The notes: a model not told the origin generated them from the letters alone. Positions 41,716 to 51,791 are shown, counted from the stretch's first letter. The stretch: DNA of 64,000 nucleotides from Streptomyces bungoensis (GCF_001514215.1 NZ_KQ948866.1:1-64000), one strand, 5' to 3'. A program made the numbers and translations.

Positions 41716-44700
41716 GTGCGGGGCTACGAGAGCCAGGAGCGAGAGCCGGCGGCTGACGTCGACCACCTCTCACGGTTCGAGGCCGAGATGAAACGGCTGA
41801 GGACCGAGCGGGAGAAGGCGATCCAGCACGCCGAGGACCTCGGCTACCAGGTCGAGGTGCTGCGCGCCAAGCTGCACGAGGCGCGCCGCACCCTGATGAC
41901 CCGGCCCGCCTACGACGGCGGTGACATCGGCTATCAGGCCGAGCAGTTGCTCCGCAATGCCCAGATCCAGGCCGACCAGCTGCGCCAGGACGCCGAGCGG
42001 GAGCTGAGCCAGGCCCGGGCGCAGACCCAGCGCATCCTGCAGGAGCACGCCGAGCAGGCCGCCCGGCTGCAGGCCGAGCTGCACCAGGAGGCGGTCACCC
42101 GCCGCCAGCAGCTGGACCAGGAGCTGGCCGAGCGCCGGCAGACGGTCGAGTCGCACGTCAACGAGAACGTGGCGTGGGCCGAGCAGCTGCGCGCCCGCAC
42201 CGAGCAGCAGGCCCGCCGGCTGCTCGACGAGTCCCGCGCCGAGGCCGAGCAGGCCCTGGCCGCCGCCCGCGCGGAGGCCGAACGGCTGACCCGGGAGGCC
42301 CGCGAGCGGCTGCAGAGCGACGCCGAGACGGCCCGCGCCGAGGCCGAGCAGATCCTGCGCCGCGCCCGCACGGACGCCGAGCGGCTGCTGAACGCGGCCT
42401 CCACGCAGGCCCAGGAGGCCACCGACCACGCCGAGCAGCTGCGCACCTCGACCGTCAGCGAGTCGGACGCCGTGCGCCGCCGGTCCGCCGAGCTGAGCCG
42501 GGCCGCCGAGGAGCGGATGGCGCAGGCCGAGGAGGCCCTGCGCAAGGCGCAGTCCGAGGCGGAGACGCTGGTCACGGAGGCAAAGGAGGCCGCCGCCAAG
42601 GCGCTGGCCGGCGCCGAGGCCGCCAACGAGACCCGCACCCGGACCGCCAAGGAGCAGGTCGCCCGCCTGGTCGAGGAGGCCACCAAGGAGGCCGAGACCA
42701 CCCGGGCGGACGCCGAGCAGCTGGTGGCCGACGCGCGCGCCGAGGCCGAGAAGATCGTCGCGGAGGCCGCCGAGAAGGCCCGCACCATCACGGCCGAGGA
42801 GAGCGCGACCCAGCTGTCCAAGGCGGCGAAGACCGCCGAGGACGTGCTCGACAAGGCCGCCGAGGACGCCCGGCGGACCACCCGGGCCGCGGCCGAGGAG
42901 GCCGAGCGGATCCGCCGGGAGGCCGAGGCCGAGGCGGACCGGCTGCGCGCCGAGGCGCACGACATCGCCGAGCAGCTCAAGGGCGCGGCGAAGGACGACA
43001 CCAAGGAGTACCGGGCCAAGACGGTCGAGCTCCAGGAGGAGGCCCGCCGGCTGCGCGGCGAGGCCGAGCAGCTGCGCGCCGACGCGGTCGCCGAGGGCGA
43101 GTCCCTCCGGGCCGAGGCCCGCCGCGAGGCCGTGGTGCAGATCGAGGAGGCGGCCAAGTCCGCCGAGGAGCTGCTCGCCAAGGCCAAGGCGGACGCCGAC
43201 GAGCTGCGGCAGAAGGCCACGACGGACAGCGAGAAGGTCCGCACCGAGGCCATCGAGCGGGCGACGGCGCTGCGCCGGCAGGCCGAGGAGGTCCTGGAGC
43301 GCACCCGCGCCGAGGCCGAGCGCTCCCGCGAGGAGGCGGTGGGGCTCGCCGAGACCATCACCTCGAACGCCGAGCAGGCCGCGCGCGAGCTGCGCGAGGA
43401 GACCGAGCGCGCGGTCGAGGCCCGGCGCGGCGAGGCCGCCGAGGAGCTGGCCCGGCTGCAGAGCGAGGCCCAGGAGCGCCTGGCGTCGGCCGAGCAGGCG
43501 CTGGCCGACGCCCGCGAGGAGGCGGCCCGGATCCGCCGGGAGGCCGCCGAGGAGAGCGAGCGGCTGCGCGCGGAGTCCGCCGAGCGGATCCGTACGCTGC
43601 AGCAGCAGGCCGAGGCCGAGGCCGACCGGCTGCGCGACGAGGCCGCGTCCGACGCGTCCGCCTCGCGCGCCGAGGGCGAGGCCGTCGCCGTACGGCTGCG
43701 CTCGGAGGCCGCCGCCGAGGCCGAGCGGCTCAAGGCCGAGGCGCAGGACACCGCCGACCGGGTCCGCGCGGAGGCGCAGGCCGCCGCCGAGCGGCTCGGC
43801 ACCGAGGCGTCCGAGACGCTGGCCGCCGCGCAGGAGGAGGCCGCCCGGCGCCGCCGCGAGGCCGACGAACTGCTCGGCGCGGCGCGCTCGGAGGCCGACC
43901 AGGAGCGCGAGCGGGCCCGCGAGCAGAGCGAGGAGCTGCTGGCCTCGGCGCGCAGGCGCGTGGAGGACGCGCAGGCCGAGGCGGTCCGGCTGGTGGAGGA
44001 GGCCGACCGGCGCGCCACCGAGATGGTGGCCGCCGCCGAGCTCCACGCCCAGCAGGTCCGCGACTCCGTCGCCGGACTGCACGAGCAGGCGCAGGAGGAG
44101 ATCACCGGGCTGCGCTCGGCCGCCGAGCACGCGGCCGACCGGACCCGCCGGGAGGCGCAGGAGGAGGCGGACCGGGTCCGCGCCGACGCCTACGCCGAGC
44201 GGGAGCGGGCGAGCGAGGACTCCTCGCGGCTGCGCCGGGAGGCGAGCGAGGAGACGGAGGCCGCCAAGGCGCTGGCCGAGCGGACGGTCGCGGAGGCGAT
44301 CGCGGAGTCCGAGCGGCTGCGCTCGGAGGCCGGGGACTACGCCCAGCGGGTGCGTACGGAGGCGTCGGACGCGCTCGCGGAGGCCGACCAGGCGGCCGCG
44401 CGCACCCGGGCGGACGCCCGTGAGGACGCCAACCGCATCCGCTCGGACGCGGCCACCCAGGCCGACACCCTGATCACCGAGGCCCGCTCCGAGGCGGAGC
44501 GGCTGCAGAACGAGACGATCGCGGAGGCGGACCGGGTCCGGGCCGAGGCCCTCGCGGCCGCCGAGCAGCTCGTCGCGGACGCCACCGGCGACGCGGAGCG
44601 GCTGCGCGCCGAGGCCGCCGAGACGGTCGGCACGGCGCAGGCGCACGCGGAGCGGCTGCGCGCGGAGGCCCAGCGGCTCCGGGCGGACGCGGAGGCGGCG

Positions 44701-45564
44701 GCCGAGCGGCTGGTCGGTTCCGCGCGCGAGGAGGCCGAGCGGCTCCTCGACGAGGCCCGCAAGGACGCCAACAAGCGGCGCTCGGAGGCGGCCGAGCAGG
44801 TCGACACGCTCATCAACGAGACCGCGGCCGAGGCCGACAAGCTGCTCACCGAGGCGCAGGCGCAGGCGCTGAAGACCACCGCGGACGCCGAGTCGCAGGC
44901 CGACACGATGGTCGGCGCGGCCCGCAGCGAGGCCGAGCGGATCGTGTCCGAGGCGACCGTCGAGGGCAACTCCCGGGTGGAGAAGGCCCGTACGGACGCC
45001 GACGAGCTGCTGGTGGGCGCCCGCCGGGACGCGACCGCCATCCGGGAGCGCGCGGAGGAGCTGCGCGACCGCATCACGGCCGAGATCGAGGAGCTGCACG
45101 AGCGGGCCCGCCGGGAGGCCGCCGAGACGATGAAGTCCACCGGCGACCGCTGCGACGCGCTGATCAAGGCCGCCGAGGAGCAGCTGGCCAAGGCGCAGGC
45201 GAAGGCGAAGGAGCTGGTGTCGGAGGCCAGTTCCGAGGCGGGCAAGGTGCGTATCGCCGCCGTCAAGAAGGCCGAGGGCCTGCTGAAGGAGGCCGAGCAG
45301 AAGAAGGCCTCGCTGGTCAAGGAGGCCGAGGAGCTGAAGGCCGAGGCGATCCGCGAGGCCCGGCGCACGGTCGAGGAGGGCAAGCGCGAGCTGGAGATCC
45401 TGGTGCGCCGGCGCGAGGACATCAACGCGGAGATCTCCCGGGTCCAGGACGTGCTGGAGGCGCTGGAGTCCTTCGAGGCCCCGTCGGCCGGCAAGGACGG
45501 CGCGGTCAAGGCGGGCGCGACGGTGGGGGCACCCCGATCGGGTGGCAAGTCGTCGGACGGGTAG
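41716..45564 (+). CDS. scy: Scy, polarisome coiled-coil scaffold
   Basis: 1282 aa from GTG 41716, almost entirely coiled coil rich in Ala, Glu and Arg. Scy marks hyphal tip sites and works with DivIVA and FilP in apical growth. A short N-terminal head (VRGYESQEREPAADV and about 60 residues) is followed by a GYQAEQLLRNAQIQADQL segment and then long AEAERL/EAEQL-type repeats in the hendecad/51-residue pattern described for this family. The C-terminus turns basic (EILVRRREDINAEISRVQDVLEAL). FilP follows 184 nt downstream. The length is slightly under the S. coelicolor protein as I recall it, consistent with repeat-number variation. Confidence 0.95.
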   Translation: MRGYESQEREPAADVDHLSRFEAEMKRLRTEREKAIQHAEDLGYQVEVLRAKLHEARRTLMTRPAYDGGDIGYQAEQLLRNAQIQADQLRQDAERELSQARAQTQRILQEHAEQAARLQAELHQEAVTRRQQLDQELAERRQTVESHVNENVAWAEQLRARTEQQARRLLDESRAEAEQALAAARAEAERLTREARERLQSDAETARAEAEQILRRARTDAERLLNAASTQAQEATDHAEQLRTSTVSESDAVRRRSAELSRAAEERMAQAEEALRKAQSEAETLVTEAKEAAAKALAGAEAANETRTRTAKEQVARLVEEATKEAETTRADAEQLVADARAEAEKIVAEAAEKARTITAEESATQLSKAAKTAEDVLDKAAEDARRTTRAAAEEAERIRREAEAEADRLRAEAHDIAEQLKGAAKDDTKEYRAKTVELQEEARRLRGEAEQLRADAVAEGESLRAEARREAVVQIEEAAKSAEELLAKAKADADELRQKATTDSEKVRTEAIERATALRRQAEEVLERTRAEAERSREEAVGLAETITSNAEQAARELREETERAVEARRGEAAEELARLQSEAQERLASAEQALADAREEAARIRREAAEESERLRAESAERIRTLQQQAEAEADRLRDEAASDASASRAEGEAVAVRLRSEAAAEAERLKAEAQDTADRVRAEAQAAAERLGTEASETLAAAQEEAARRRREADELLGAARSEADQERERAREQSEELLASARRRVEDAQAEAVRLVEEADRRATEMVAAAELHAQQVRDSVAGLHEQAQEEITGLRSAAEHAADRTRREAQEEADRVRADAYAERERASEDSSRLRREASEETEAAKALAERTVAEAIAESERLRSEAGDYAQRVRTEASDALAEADQAAARTRADAREDANRIRSDAATQADTLITEARSEAERLQNETIAEADRVRAEALAAAEQLVADATGDAERLRAEAAETVGTAQAHAERLRAEAQRLRADAEAAAERLVGSAREEAERLLDEARKDANKRRSEAAEQVDTLINETAAEADKLLTEAQAQALKTTADAESQADTMVGAARSEAERIVSEATVEGNSRVEKARTDADELLVGARRDATAIRERAEELRDRITAEIEELHERARREAAETMKSTGDRCDALIKAAEEQLAKAQAKAKELVSEASSEAGKVRIAAVKKAEGLLKEAEQKKASLVKEAEELKAEAIREARRTVEEGKRELEILVRRREDINAEISRVQDVLEALESFEAPSAGKDGAVKAGATVGAPRSGGKSSDG

Positions 45565-45748
45565 CGCGGGAGCGGTGTTCCGGTGTCTTCTGGGGAGCTT
45601 TGTCCCACTCGTTGGCAAGCCGTCCGGCGGTCAGCCACTCAAAAGAGGTGTCATTCTCCAGATCAAACACGTATCCGCTCGATGACACACCGCTTCGGCC
45701 CCTAGGATTTCCCCTATCACCTCACCGGTCTCTTTCGACAGGAACCCC

Positions 45749-46684
45749 ATGAGCGACACTTCCCCCTACGGCTTCGAGCTTGTGCGGCGTGGGTACGACC
45801 GCGCTCAGGTGGACGAACGTATCTCCAAGCTCGTCTCCGACCGTGACAGCGCGCTCTCCCGCATCACCGCTCTGGAGAAGCGCATCGAGGAGCTCCACCT
45901 CGAGACCCAGAACGCCCAGGCCCAGGTCACCGACGCGGAGCCGTCGTACGCCGGTCTCGGCGCGCGGGTCGAGAAGATCCTGCGCCTCGCCGAGGAAGAG
46001 GCGAAGGACCTGCGGGACGAGGCCCGGCGCGCCGCCGAGCAGCACCGCGAACTCGCCGAGTCGGCGGCCCAGCAGGTCCGCAACGACGCCGAGTCCTTCG
46101 CCGCGGAGCGCAAGGCCAAGGCCGAGGACGAGGGCGTCCGGATCGTCGAGAAGGCCAAGAGCGACGCCTCCCAGCTGCGTTCCGAGGCGCAGAAGGACGC
46201 GCAGTCCAAGCGCGAGGAGGCGGACGCCCTCTTCGAGGAGACCCGCGCCAAGGCCGCGCAGGCCGCCGCCGACTTCGAGACCAACCTGGCCAAGCGCCGC
46301 GAGCAGTCCGAGCGCGACCTGGCCTCGCGTCAGCAGAAGGCCGAGAAGCGGCTCGCCGAGATCGAGCACCGCGCCGAGCAGCTGCGCCTGGAGGCCGAGA
46401 AGCTGCGCACCGACGCCGAGCGCCGCGCCCGCCAGACGGTGGAGACGGCCCAGCGCCAGGCCGAGGACATCGTGGCCGACGCCAACGCCAAGGCCGACCG
46501 CATCCGCTCGGAATCCGAGCGCGAGCTCGCGGCCCTCACCAACCGCCGCGACTCCATCAACGCCCAGCTGACGAACGTCCGCGAGATGCTCGCCACGCTG
46601 ACCGGCGCCGCCGTGGCCGCCGCCGGCTCCCCCACCGAGGACGAGCCGATCTCCCGCGGGGTTCCGGCCCAGCAGTCCCGGTAG
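45749..46684 (+). CDS. filP: FilP, intermediate-filament-like protein
   Basis: 311 aa. DivIVA-like N-terminus (YGFELVRRGYDRAQVDERI), then coiled coil of the same repeat type as Scy up to about residue 275 and a short C-terminal tail. Forms cytoplasmic networks at hyphal tips. ATG at 45749 with AGGAA just upstream. A hexamer TAGGAT at about 45702 in the 184-nt gap after scy may be its own promoter. Confidence 0.95.
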   Translation: MSDTSPYGFELVRRGYDRAQVDERISKLVSDRDSALSRITALEKRIEELHLETQNAQAQVTDAEPSYAGLGARVEKILRLAEEEAKDLRDEARRAAEQHRELAESAAQQVRNDAESFAAERKAKAEDEGVRIVEKAKSDASQLRSEAQKDAQSKREEADALFEETRAKAAQAAADFETNLAKRREQSERDLASRQQKAEKRLAEIEHRAEQLRLEAEKLRTDAERRARQTVETAQRQAEDIVADANAKADRIRSESERELAALTNRRDSINAQLTNVREMLATLTGAAVAAAGSPTEDEPISRGVPAQQSR

Positions 46685-46717
46685 TTCCGGCAGCTCCGGT
46701 AGCCGTACGACGCCGTG

Positions 46718-46748
46718 AGGGGCGGCGGGACCAGGTCCCGCCGCCCCT
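46718..46748. terminator. terminator after filP
   Basis: 15-bp stem AGGGGCGGCGGGACC/GGTCCCGCCGCCCCT followed by TTTCG. Strong rho-independent form. Confidence 0.9.
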
Positions 46749-46843
46749 TTCGTGTGCGCAAAGGCCCGCGGCACGTAGCCTGGAAGCGGAGTACGGGTTC
46801 CGGTCGCGGCCGGAAATCGCCGCCGGAGCGGGGAGTGGTCTCC

Positions 46844-47119
46844 ATGCGCGTCACCGACCGGTCCCTGGAGGACGCCGTCCTGGACCTGCTCGGCCACCGG
46901 GCGCCGGGCGCCTCGGTGTGCCCCTCGGAGGTGGCCCGCGCGGTGCACGGCTCCGGCGACGAGGGATGGCGGGAGCTCATGGAACCCGTCCGGCGGGCCG
47001 CGGCCCGGCTCGCGGCGCGCGGCCGGGTGGAGATCACCCAGCACGGTGCGCCCGTCGATCCCGCCGAGGCCCGCGGGCCGGTCCGGATCCGCCGGCCGGC
47101 CCGGGACCCCGCTCCCTGA
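46844..47119 (+). CDS. DUF3253 winged-helix-like small protein
   Basis: 91 aa: LEDAVLDLLGHRAPGASVCPSEVARAV, WRELMEPVRRAAARLAARGRVEITQ and GPVRIRR. The pattern is DUF3253, probably a winged helix. ATG at 46844 with GGGAG 8 nt before it. Function unknown. Confidence 0.82.
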   Translation: MRVTDRSLEDAVLDLLGHRAPGASVCPSEVARAVHGSGDEGWRELMEPVRRAAARLAARGRVEITQHGAPVDPAEARGPVRIRRPARDPAP

Positions 47120-47230
47120 GCAGGCGCAGCTTTACTTTCTCTTGAGCGGAACCGTCAGCGCCCGGATATCCTCCTAACCCTTACGGGGGCGTGTGCCCCG
47201 CTGTCCTGAACCTTTCGATGGGTGCGGAGC

Positions 47231-48496
47231 ATGATCGAGGCTGTAGGCCTGACCAAGCGCTACGGCGACAAGACCGCCGTGTACAACCTTTCCTTCCAGG
47301 TGCGTCCGGGAGCGGTGACCGGCTTCCTCGGGCCCAACGGCTCGGGCAAGTCGACCACCATGCGGATGGTCCTGGGGCTGGACAACCCGACGTCCGGCAC
47401 GGTGACCATCGGCGGCTACCCGTACCGCAAGCTGCCCAACGCCCCCCGCCAGGTGGGCGCGCTGCTCGACGCCAAGGCGGTGCACGGCGGGCGGTCCGCC
47501 CGCGCCCACCTCCTCAGCCTCGCCCAGCTGTCGGGCATCCCGGCGCGGCGCGTGGACGAGGTGCTCGGCGTCGTGGGCCTGCAGGAGGTGGCACGTAAGC
47601 GCTCCAAGGGCTTCTCGCTCGGCATGGGCCAGCGGCTCGGCATCGCCGCCGCCCTGCTCGGCGACCCCCAGGTGCTGCTCTTCGACGAGCCGGTCAACGG
47701 CCTCGACCCGGAGGGCATCCTGTGGGTGCGCAACCTGATGAAGGCGCTGGCCGCCGAGGGCCGCACGGTCTTCGTCTCCTCCCACCTGATGAGCGAGATG
47801 GCGCTGACCGCCGACCACCTCATCGTGATCGGGCGCGGCCAGCTGCTCGCCGACATGAGTGTGAAGGACTTCATCTCCGCCAACTCGGCCGACTTCGCGC
47901 GCGTGCGCACGCCCGACAGCGAGCCGCAGCTGCGCGAGAAGCTGTCCGCCGCGCTCACCGAGGCCGGCGGCCACGTGCTGCCCGAGCAGGACGGCGCGCT
48001 GCGCGTGACCGGGCTGCCGCTGCCCCGCATCAGCGACCTCGCGCACGAGGCGGACGTCCGGCTGTGGGAGCTGTCGCCGCACCAGGCCTCGCTGGAGGAG
48101 GCGTACATGCGGATGACGCAGGGGGTCGTCGACTACCGCTCGACCATCGACCAGAAGGCGGGCCTGCAGCAGCAGCTGCCGCCCGGCGCCCAGCCGCCCA
48201 TGCCGGTGCCCGGCCAGGGCCAGCCGGGCTGGTACGCCCCGCCGCCGCCCCAGCAGGGCGGGCAGCCGTTCGGCATGCCGGCGGGTCCCTCCGGGCCGTA
48301 CGGCGGCGCCCCCGCGGGCCCGTACGGCGCTCCGGGCGCCGTGGGCCACCCCAACCCGTACGCCGCGCCCGCCGCGCCGCCCGTCCAGGCCGCGCCGCCC
48401 GCGCCGGTCCCGCAGCCGCAGGCCGCCCAGGAGCAGCCGCCGGCCGCCCCCGCCTCCGCCCCTGCCGACAAGACCCAGCCCGAGGACGCCCGATGA
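47231..48496 (+). CDS. ABC transporter ATP-binding protein with Pro/Gly-rich tail
   Basis: 421 aa. ATPase core to about residue 230: Walker A GPNGSGKST, signature FSLGMGQRLGIA, Walker B VLLFDEPVNGLDP. The last 100 residues are Pro/Gln/Gly/Tyr-rich, unusual for this family, and shared in style with its partner's N-terminus. ATG at 47231; an earlier in-frame GTG at 47222 is possible. Upstream, GGAAC (47148) and CTCCTAA (47171) could be an ECF-type promoter, low confidence. Overlaps the permease gene by 4 bp. Confidence 0.92.
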   Translation: MIEAVGLTKRYGDKTAVYNLSFQVRPGAVTGFLGPNGSGKSTTMRMVLGLDNPTSGTVTIGGYPYRKLPNAPRQVGALLDAKAVHGGRSARAHLLSLAQLSGIPARRVDEVLGVVGLQEVARKRSKGFSLGMGQRLGIAAALLGDPQVLLFDEPVNGLDPEGILWVRNLMKALAAEGRTVFVSSHLMSEMALTADHLIVIGRGQLLADMSVKDFISANSADFARVRTPDSEPQLREKLSAALTEAGGHVLPEQDGALRVTGLPLPRISDLAHEADVRLWELSPHQASLEEAYMRMTQGVVDYRSTIDQKAGLQQQLPPGAQPPMPVPGQGQPGWYAPPPPQQGGQPFGMPAGPSGPYGGAPAGPYGAPGAVGHPNPYAAPAAPPVQAAPPAPVPQPQAAQEQPPAAPASAPADKTQPEDAR

Positions 48497-49377
48497 GCAC
48501 CCACCAGCCCCCGATGCCGCAGGCAGCCGCCGCCGCGCCCGACCGGCAGGCGGCGCCCGGCGGCTCGTACCCCGGTTACAGCTCGCCGATCCCCGTCGTG
48601 CGCACCCACCTCGGGCACGCGCTGGCCTCCGAGTGGACGAAGATCAAGTCGGTCCGTTCGACGATGTGGACGCTGGGCGTCTTCGTGCTCCTGGTGATCG
48701 GCATCGGCCTGCTCACCGGCTTCGCGGTCGAGTCCAGCGCCGGCGACGCGGACCTGGCCGGGGAGAACCCGCTGTCGTTCGGGTTCTTCGGGGTCCTGCT
48801 CGGCAGCATCTGCGTCATCACGCTGGGCGTGCTGACCACGGCGTCCGAGTACGGCACGGGCATGATCCGCACGACGATGACCGCGTGCCCGAGCCGGGGC
48901 CGGGTGCTCGCGGCGAAGGCGATCGTGTTCTTCGTCGTCGCCTTCGCCGTCACCCTGGCCGCGGTGTCCTTCGTGGCCATGGTCCACTCGTCCATGCTGA
49001 GCGGCACCGCGGCGGAGAAGCCGTCCGGCGGGACCTGGTTCAAGGCCACGGTCGGCGTCAGCCTCTACATCGCGCTGCTGGGGCTGCTGTCGCTCGTCAT
49101 CGGCTCGATCATCCGGCACTCGGCGGGCGCCATCACCATCATGATCGGTGTGGTGCTGGCCCCGCTGGTGATCGCCCTGTTCATGGCCGCCTCCTCGCTG
49201 CACAAGGTGCAGCAGTGGCTGCTGGAGTACTCGATCCCGAGCCAGCTGAGCGTCTTCTACGACAACTCCCTGACCCAGTCCGGCCCGTCGGGCTGGGACC
49301 CGCTGTGGATCATGCTGGGCGTGACGGCGGCGGCGTACGCCGGCGCCTACGCGCTGCTGCAGAGCCGGGACGTGTGA
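48493..49377 (+). CDS. ABC-2 type transporter permease
   Basis: 294 aa. A 45-residue Pro/Ala-rich head, then SEWTKIKSVRSTMWTLGVFVLLVIGIGLL, the standard ABC-2 start (shown only as pattern SEWTKIKSVRST), and about six membrane helices. Extracytoplasmic loop near residues 75-95. Partner of the preceding ATPase; substrate unknown. Confidence 0.9.
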   Translation: MSTHQPPMPQAAAAAPDRQAAPGGSYPGYSSPIPVVRTHLGHALASEWTKIKSVRSTMWTLGVFVLLVIGIGLLTGFAVESSAGDADLAGENPLSFGFFGVLLGSICVITLGVLTTASEYGTGMIRTTMTACPSRGRVLAAKAIVFFVVAFAVTLAAVSFVAMVHSSMLSGTAAEKPSGGTWFKATVGVSLYIALLGLLSLVIGSIIRHSAGAITIMIGVVLAPLVIALFMAASSLHKVQQWLLEYSIPSQLSVFYDNSLTQSGPSGWDPLWIMLGVTAAAYAGAYALLQSRDV

Positions 49378-49396
49378 GGCCGGCGCCCCACGGACC

Positions 49397-49732
49397 CTAG
49401 AACCTCGGCGCGTTACGGGACCGCTGCACCCGCGTGGTGCGGCGGTCCTTCGCGTTCCAGCACGCCTTGTGCCAGTGGCGGCGGTCGTCGACGCCCGCGT
49501 GCTCGGGCCAGGCGACCACGTGCGGGACGCCGGAGGCGATCATCTGGTCGCAGCCGGGGCAGCGGTAGGTCTTGCCCTGGGCGCTCGCCCCCGCGACGTG
49601 GCGCACGCTCCAGTCCTCGCCCTGCCAGCTCTCCGTGGACTGCCAGCCGCCGTACCGGCCGGCCCGGTCGTCCTCGGCGCTGTGGCCGGACGACGCTCCG
49701 GCTGCCTTCGGTCGGTTGCGACGCGGGGACAC
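49397..49732 (-). CDS. small zinc-ribbon-like protein
   Basis: 111 aa. The C-terminal half holds YRCPGCDQMIASGVPHVV and HWHKACW, giving Cys/His ligands for one zinc ion. The N-terminal 45 residues are polar and basic, likely disordered. GTG at 49732. Convergent with the ABC permease. No assigned function. Confidence 0.75.
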   Translation of the reverse strand: MSPRRNRPKAAGASSGHSAEDDRAGRYGGWQSTESWQGEDWSVRHVAGASAQGKTYRCPGCDQMIASGVPHVVAWPEHAGVDDRRHWHKACWNAKDRRTTRVQRSRNAPRF

Positions 49733-49954
49733 GGGACACCTCTCGGGGCTATACAGGGAGCACGGGCCGCATCCAGCCTACGCGGCGCCCAGCGGGGTAC
49801 GCGTAGCGCTCCAACCCGCACAAGTCACCCTCCATCGCGTCCGATTCTGCAGACAATCCGGAAATTACTTCGCCAGGCCGTGACCTCGGCACGTGTCAGA
49901 CGGTTATGCCGGGTGGGGGAGCTCCGGGTCGGAGCCAAGGAAGCAGGAAATGCG

Positions 49955-50983
49955 ATGCACGTAGGAAGTTTTGTGCTGGCGGCCCAGTTCCCGGGCCAGG
50001 GCCACGGCGAGGCACTGCACCGGGCGGTCCGCGCGGCGGAGGTCTCCGAGGAGGCCGGTCTGGACGCGGTATGGCTGGCCGAGCACCATTTCGTGCCGTA
50101 CGGCACGTGTCCGTCCGCCGTCACCCTGGCCGCCCTGCTGCTCGGCCGCACCCGCCGCGTCCGGGTGGGTACGGCGGTCAGCGTACTGCCCACCGCGCAC
50201 CCGGTCGCCCTCGGCGAGCAGGCCGCGCTGCTGCACCTGACGAGCGGCGGGCGGTTCACCCTGGGTGTGGGGCGCGGCGGGCCGTGGGTGGACCTGGAGG
50301 TGTTCGGCGCGGGCCTCGGGGCGTACGAGCACGGGTTCCCGGAATCACTCGATCTGCTGGTGCGCTGGCTGCGCGAACCGTCGGTCGCGGCCTCCGGCGA
50401 GCGGTACTCCTTCCGTGAAGTGCCCGTCGTACCGCGCCCGTCGGAGGCGCTGACGCAGACGCCGGGGCCGGAGGTCGTCGTTGCCTGCACCTCGCCCTCG
50501 AGCGTGCGGCTGGCCGCGGAGCGCGGGCTGCCGATGCTGCTCGGGATGCACGTGGGCGACGAGGAGAAGGCCGAGATGGTCGCCCTGTGGCGGCGGTGCG
50601 CGCGGGCCGCGGGGCGGACGGGCGAGGAGATCGCGGGCGCGGCCCATGTCTCGGCCGGGGTGTGCCAGCTCGCGGACCGGCGCACGGACGCGGTGGAGAC
50701 GCTGCTGAAGGCGATGCCGGGCTGGCTGAAACAGGGCCTCGAGGCCCATGTGACGGTCGACTCCCGGGAGCGCCGCATGCGCGATCCGCACGCCTACACC
50801 GAACTGCTCTGCGGGCTGCACCCGGTGGGCACCCCGCGGCTCGCCGCCGACCGGCTCGCGGCCACGTCGGAGCGCACCGGGATCTCCCGCTTCGCCCTGC
50901 TCGCGGAGGGCTCGGGCGACCTGGCGGCGACGGAGGAGAACCTGCGGCGCCTGGGCGCCGAGGTGCTGCCGCAGCTGCGCTGA
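49955..50983 (+). CDS. luciferase-like (LLM class) flavin-dependent oxidoreductase
   Basis: 342 aa TIM-barrel monooxygenase using reduced flavin or F420. Seen: EEAGLDAVWLAEHHF, RRVRVGTAVSVLP, TSGGRFTLGVGRGG and VVVACTSPSSVRLAAERG. AGGA 6 nt before the ATG at 49955; the frame is open upstream. The substrate cannot be told from sequence. Stands alone downstream of a 222-nt gap in which only a possible TTATGC -10 was noticed. Confidence 0.88.
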   Translation: MHVGSFVLAAQFPGQGHGEALHRAVRAAEVSEEAGLDAVWLAEHHFVPYGTCPSAVTLAALLLGRTRRVRVGTAVSVLPTAHPVALGEQAALLHLTSGGRFTLGVGRGGPWVDLEVFGAGLGAYEHGFPESLDLLVRWLREPSVAASGERYSFREVPVVPRPSEALTQTPGPEVVVACTSPSSVRLAAERGLPMLLGMHVGDEEKAEMVALWRRCARAAGRTGEEIAGAAHVSAGVCQLADRRTDAVETLLKAMPGWLKQGLEAHVTVDSRERRMRDPHAYTELLCGLHPVGTPRLAADRLAATSERTGISRFALLAEGSGDLAATEENLRRLGAEVLPQLR

Positions 50984-51014
50984 CGGGCAGCCCGACTCCC
51001 CTGTGCCGTGGGGG

Positions 51015-51062
51015 GCTTGCCGCCCCAGTAGGAATGCACCTCCTGCGGGTGGAGCGGCAAGC
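51015..51062. terminator. structured hairpin between convergent genes
   Basis: GCTTGCCGC (51015-51023) pairs perfectly with GCGGCAAGC (51054-51062). The 30-nt interior contains CACC/GGTG, allowing a second stem. Lies between stops at 50983 and 51100. Confidence 0.6.
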
Positions 51063-51099
51063 GGACGGCTCACTGCGCCGGCGGGCCGGGAGCTGCGGG

Positions 51100-51492
51100 T
51101 CAGCAGTCCCGGAGCTCCGGCGACTGGTTCAGCAACTGGTTGCGCACCGAGGTGAAGCGGGCCAGCGTCTCGTCGACCGAGGCGTCCAGCGGGAACACCG
51201 CCACCCGGTGGCAGTTCTGGAAGGCCAGCCGCACACCGAAGTGCCGCTGCAGCGCGCCGCGTATGGCGTCACTCGCGAGCGCGCGCAGCAGCTGACCGCG
51301 TGCCTGCTCGTCCGGCGGGGGCGTCTGGTTGTCGGCGAAGGGTCCGCCGTCCACCTTCAGCTGGGCCACCAGGGAGCTGATCATCTCCCACGCATAGGGC
51401 AGGGAGGTCCGGACGCAGTCGACGAATGCTGCTTCGTCGACCTCGCCTCGCTCGGCCTGTTCGAGTAGGGCCGGTGAGACGTCGAGCGACAT
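51100..51492 (-). CDS. conserved hypothetical protein
   Basis: 130 aa, helical and acidic at the N-terminus (SPALLEQAERGEVDEAAFVDCVRTSLPYAWEMI), with two internal Cys and a third at the C-terminus. No recognised domain. ATG at 51492 with GAGGAG 5 nt upstream. Divergent from nucS across 299 nt; that gap is gene-free and holds a possible TATATGG element near 51636 but no clear operator. Confidence 0.75.
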   Translation of the reverse strand: MSLDVSPALLEQAERGEVDEAAFVDCVRTSLPYAWEMISSLVAQLKVDGGPFADNQTPPPDEQARGQLLRALASDAIRGALQRHFGVRLAFQNCHRVAVFPLDASVDETLARFTSVRNQLLNQSPELRDC

Positions 51493-51791
51493 GGGTTCTC
51501 CTCTCGCACCCCCGACGAGCAGGGGTTGCCGGACAGATGGGGGAGTCCGCGATGCCGGACACACTCAGTACACGGACCGCGACCTCCCGTTCTCTACGGT
51601 AGGCAACCGTCGGTGACCACACCAGCAGAATGCGTATATGGAACGGTCCCTTTGGGCACACAATCGGCCAGAGATGAACAGGAGTTTCCAGGGACAAAAG
51701 GGTGGACCACCGGGTCCGCACGGAAGCGTGGTGCGGGGCGCGAGGAGGGCGAATCGCGTCGACCCGTGGGTGTCGAGTAGCGTTGCCGACC

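Noticed and set aside
41770..45618. 1282-codon minus-strand frame across scy
   Set aside because: Leu/Gly/Arg-rich reflection of a repetitive coiled-coil gene; no start context or family.
51008..51030. Possible rifamycin-associated element (GGGGCTTGC core)
   Set aside because: It lies between convergent stop codons, not in a promoter, and the second half does not match the expected inverted arm. The helD-like gene itself has no such element upstream.
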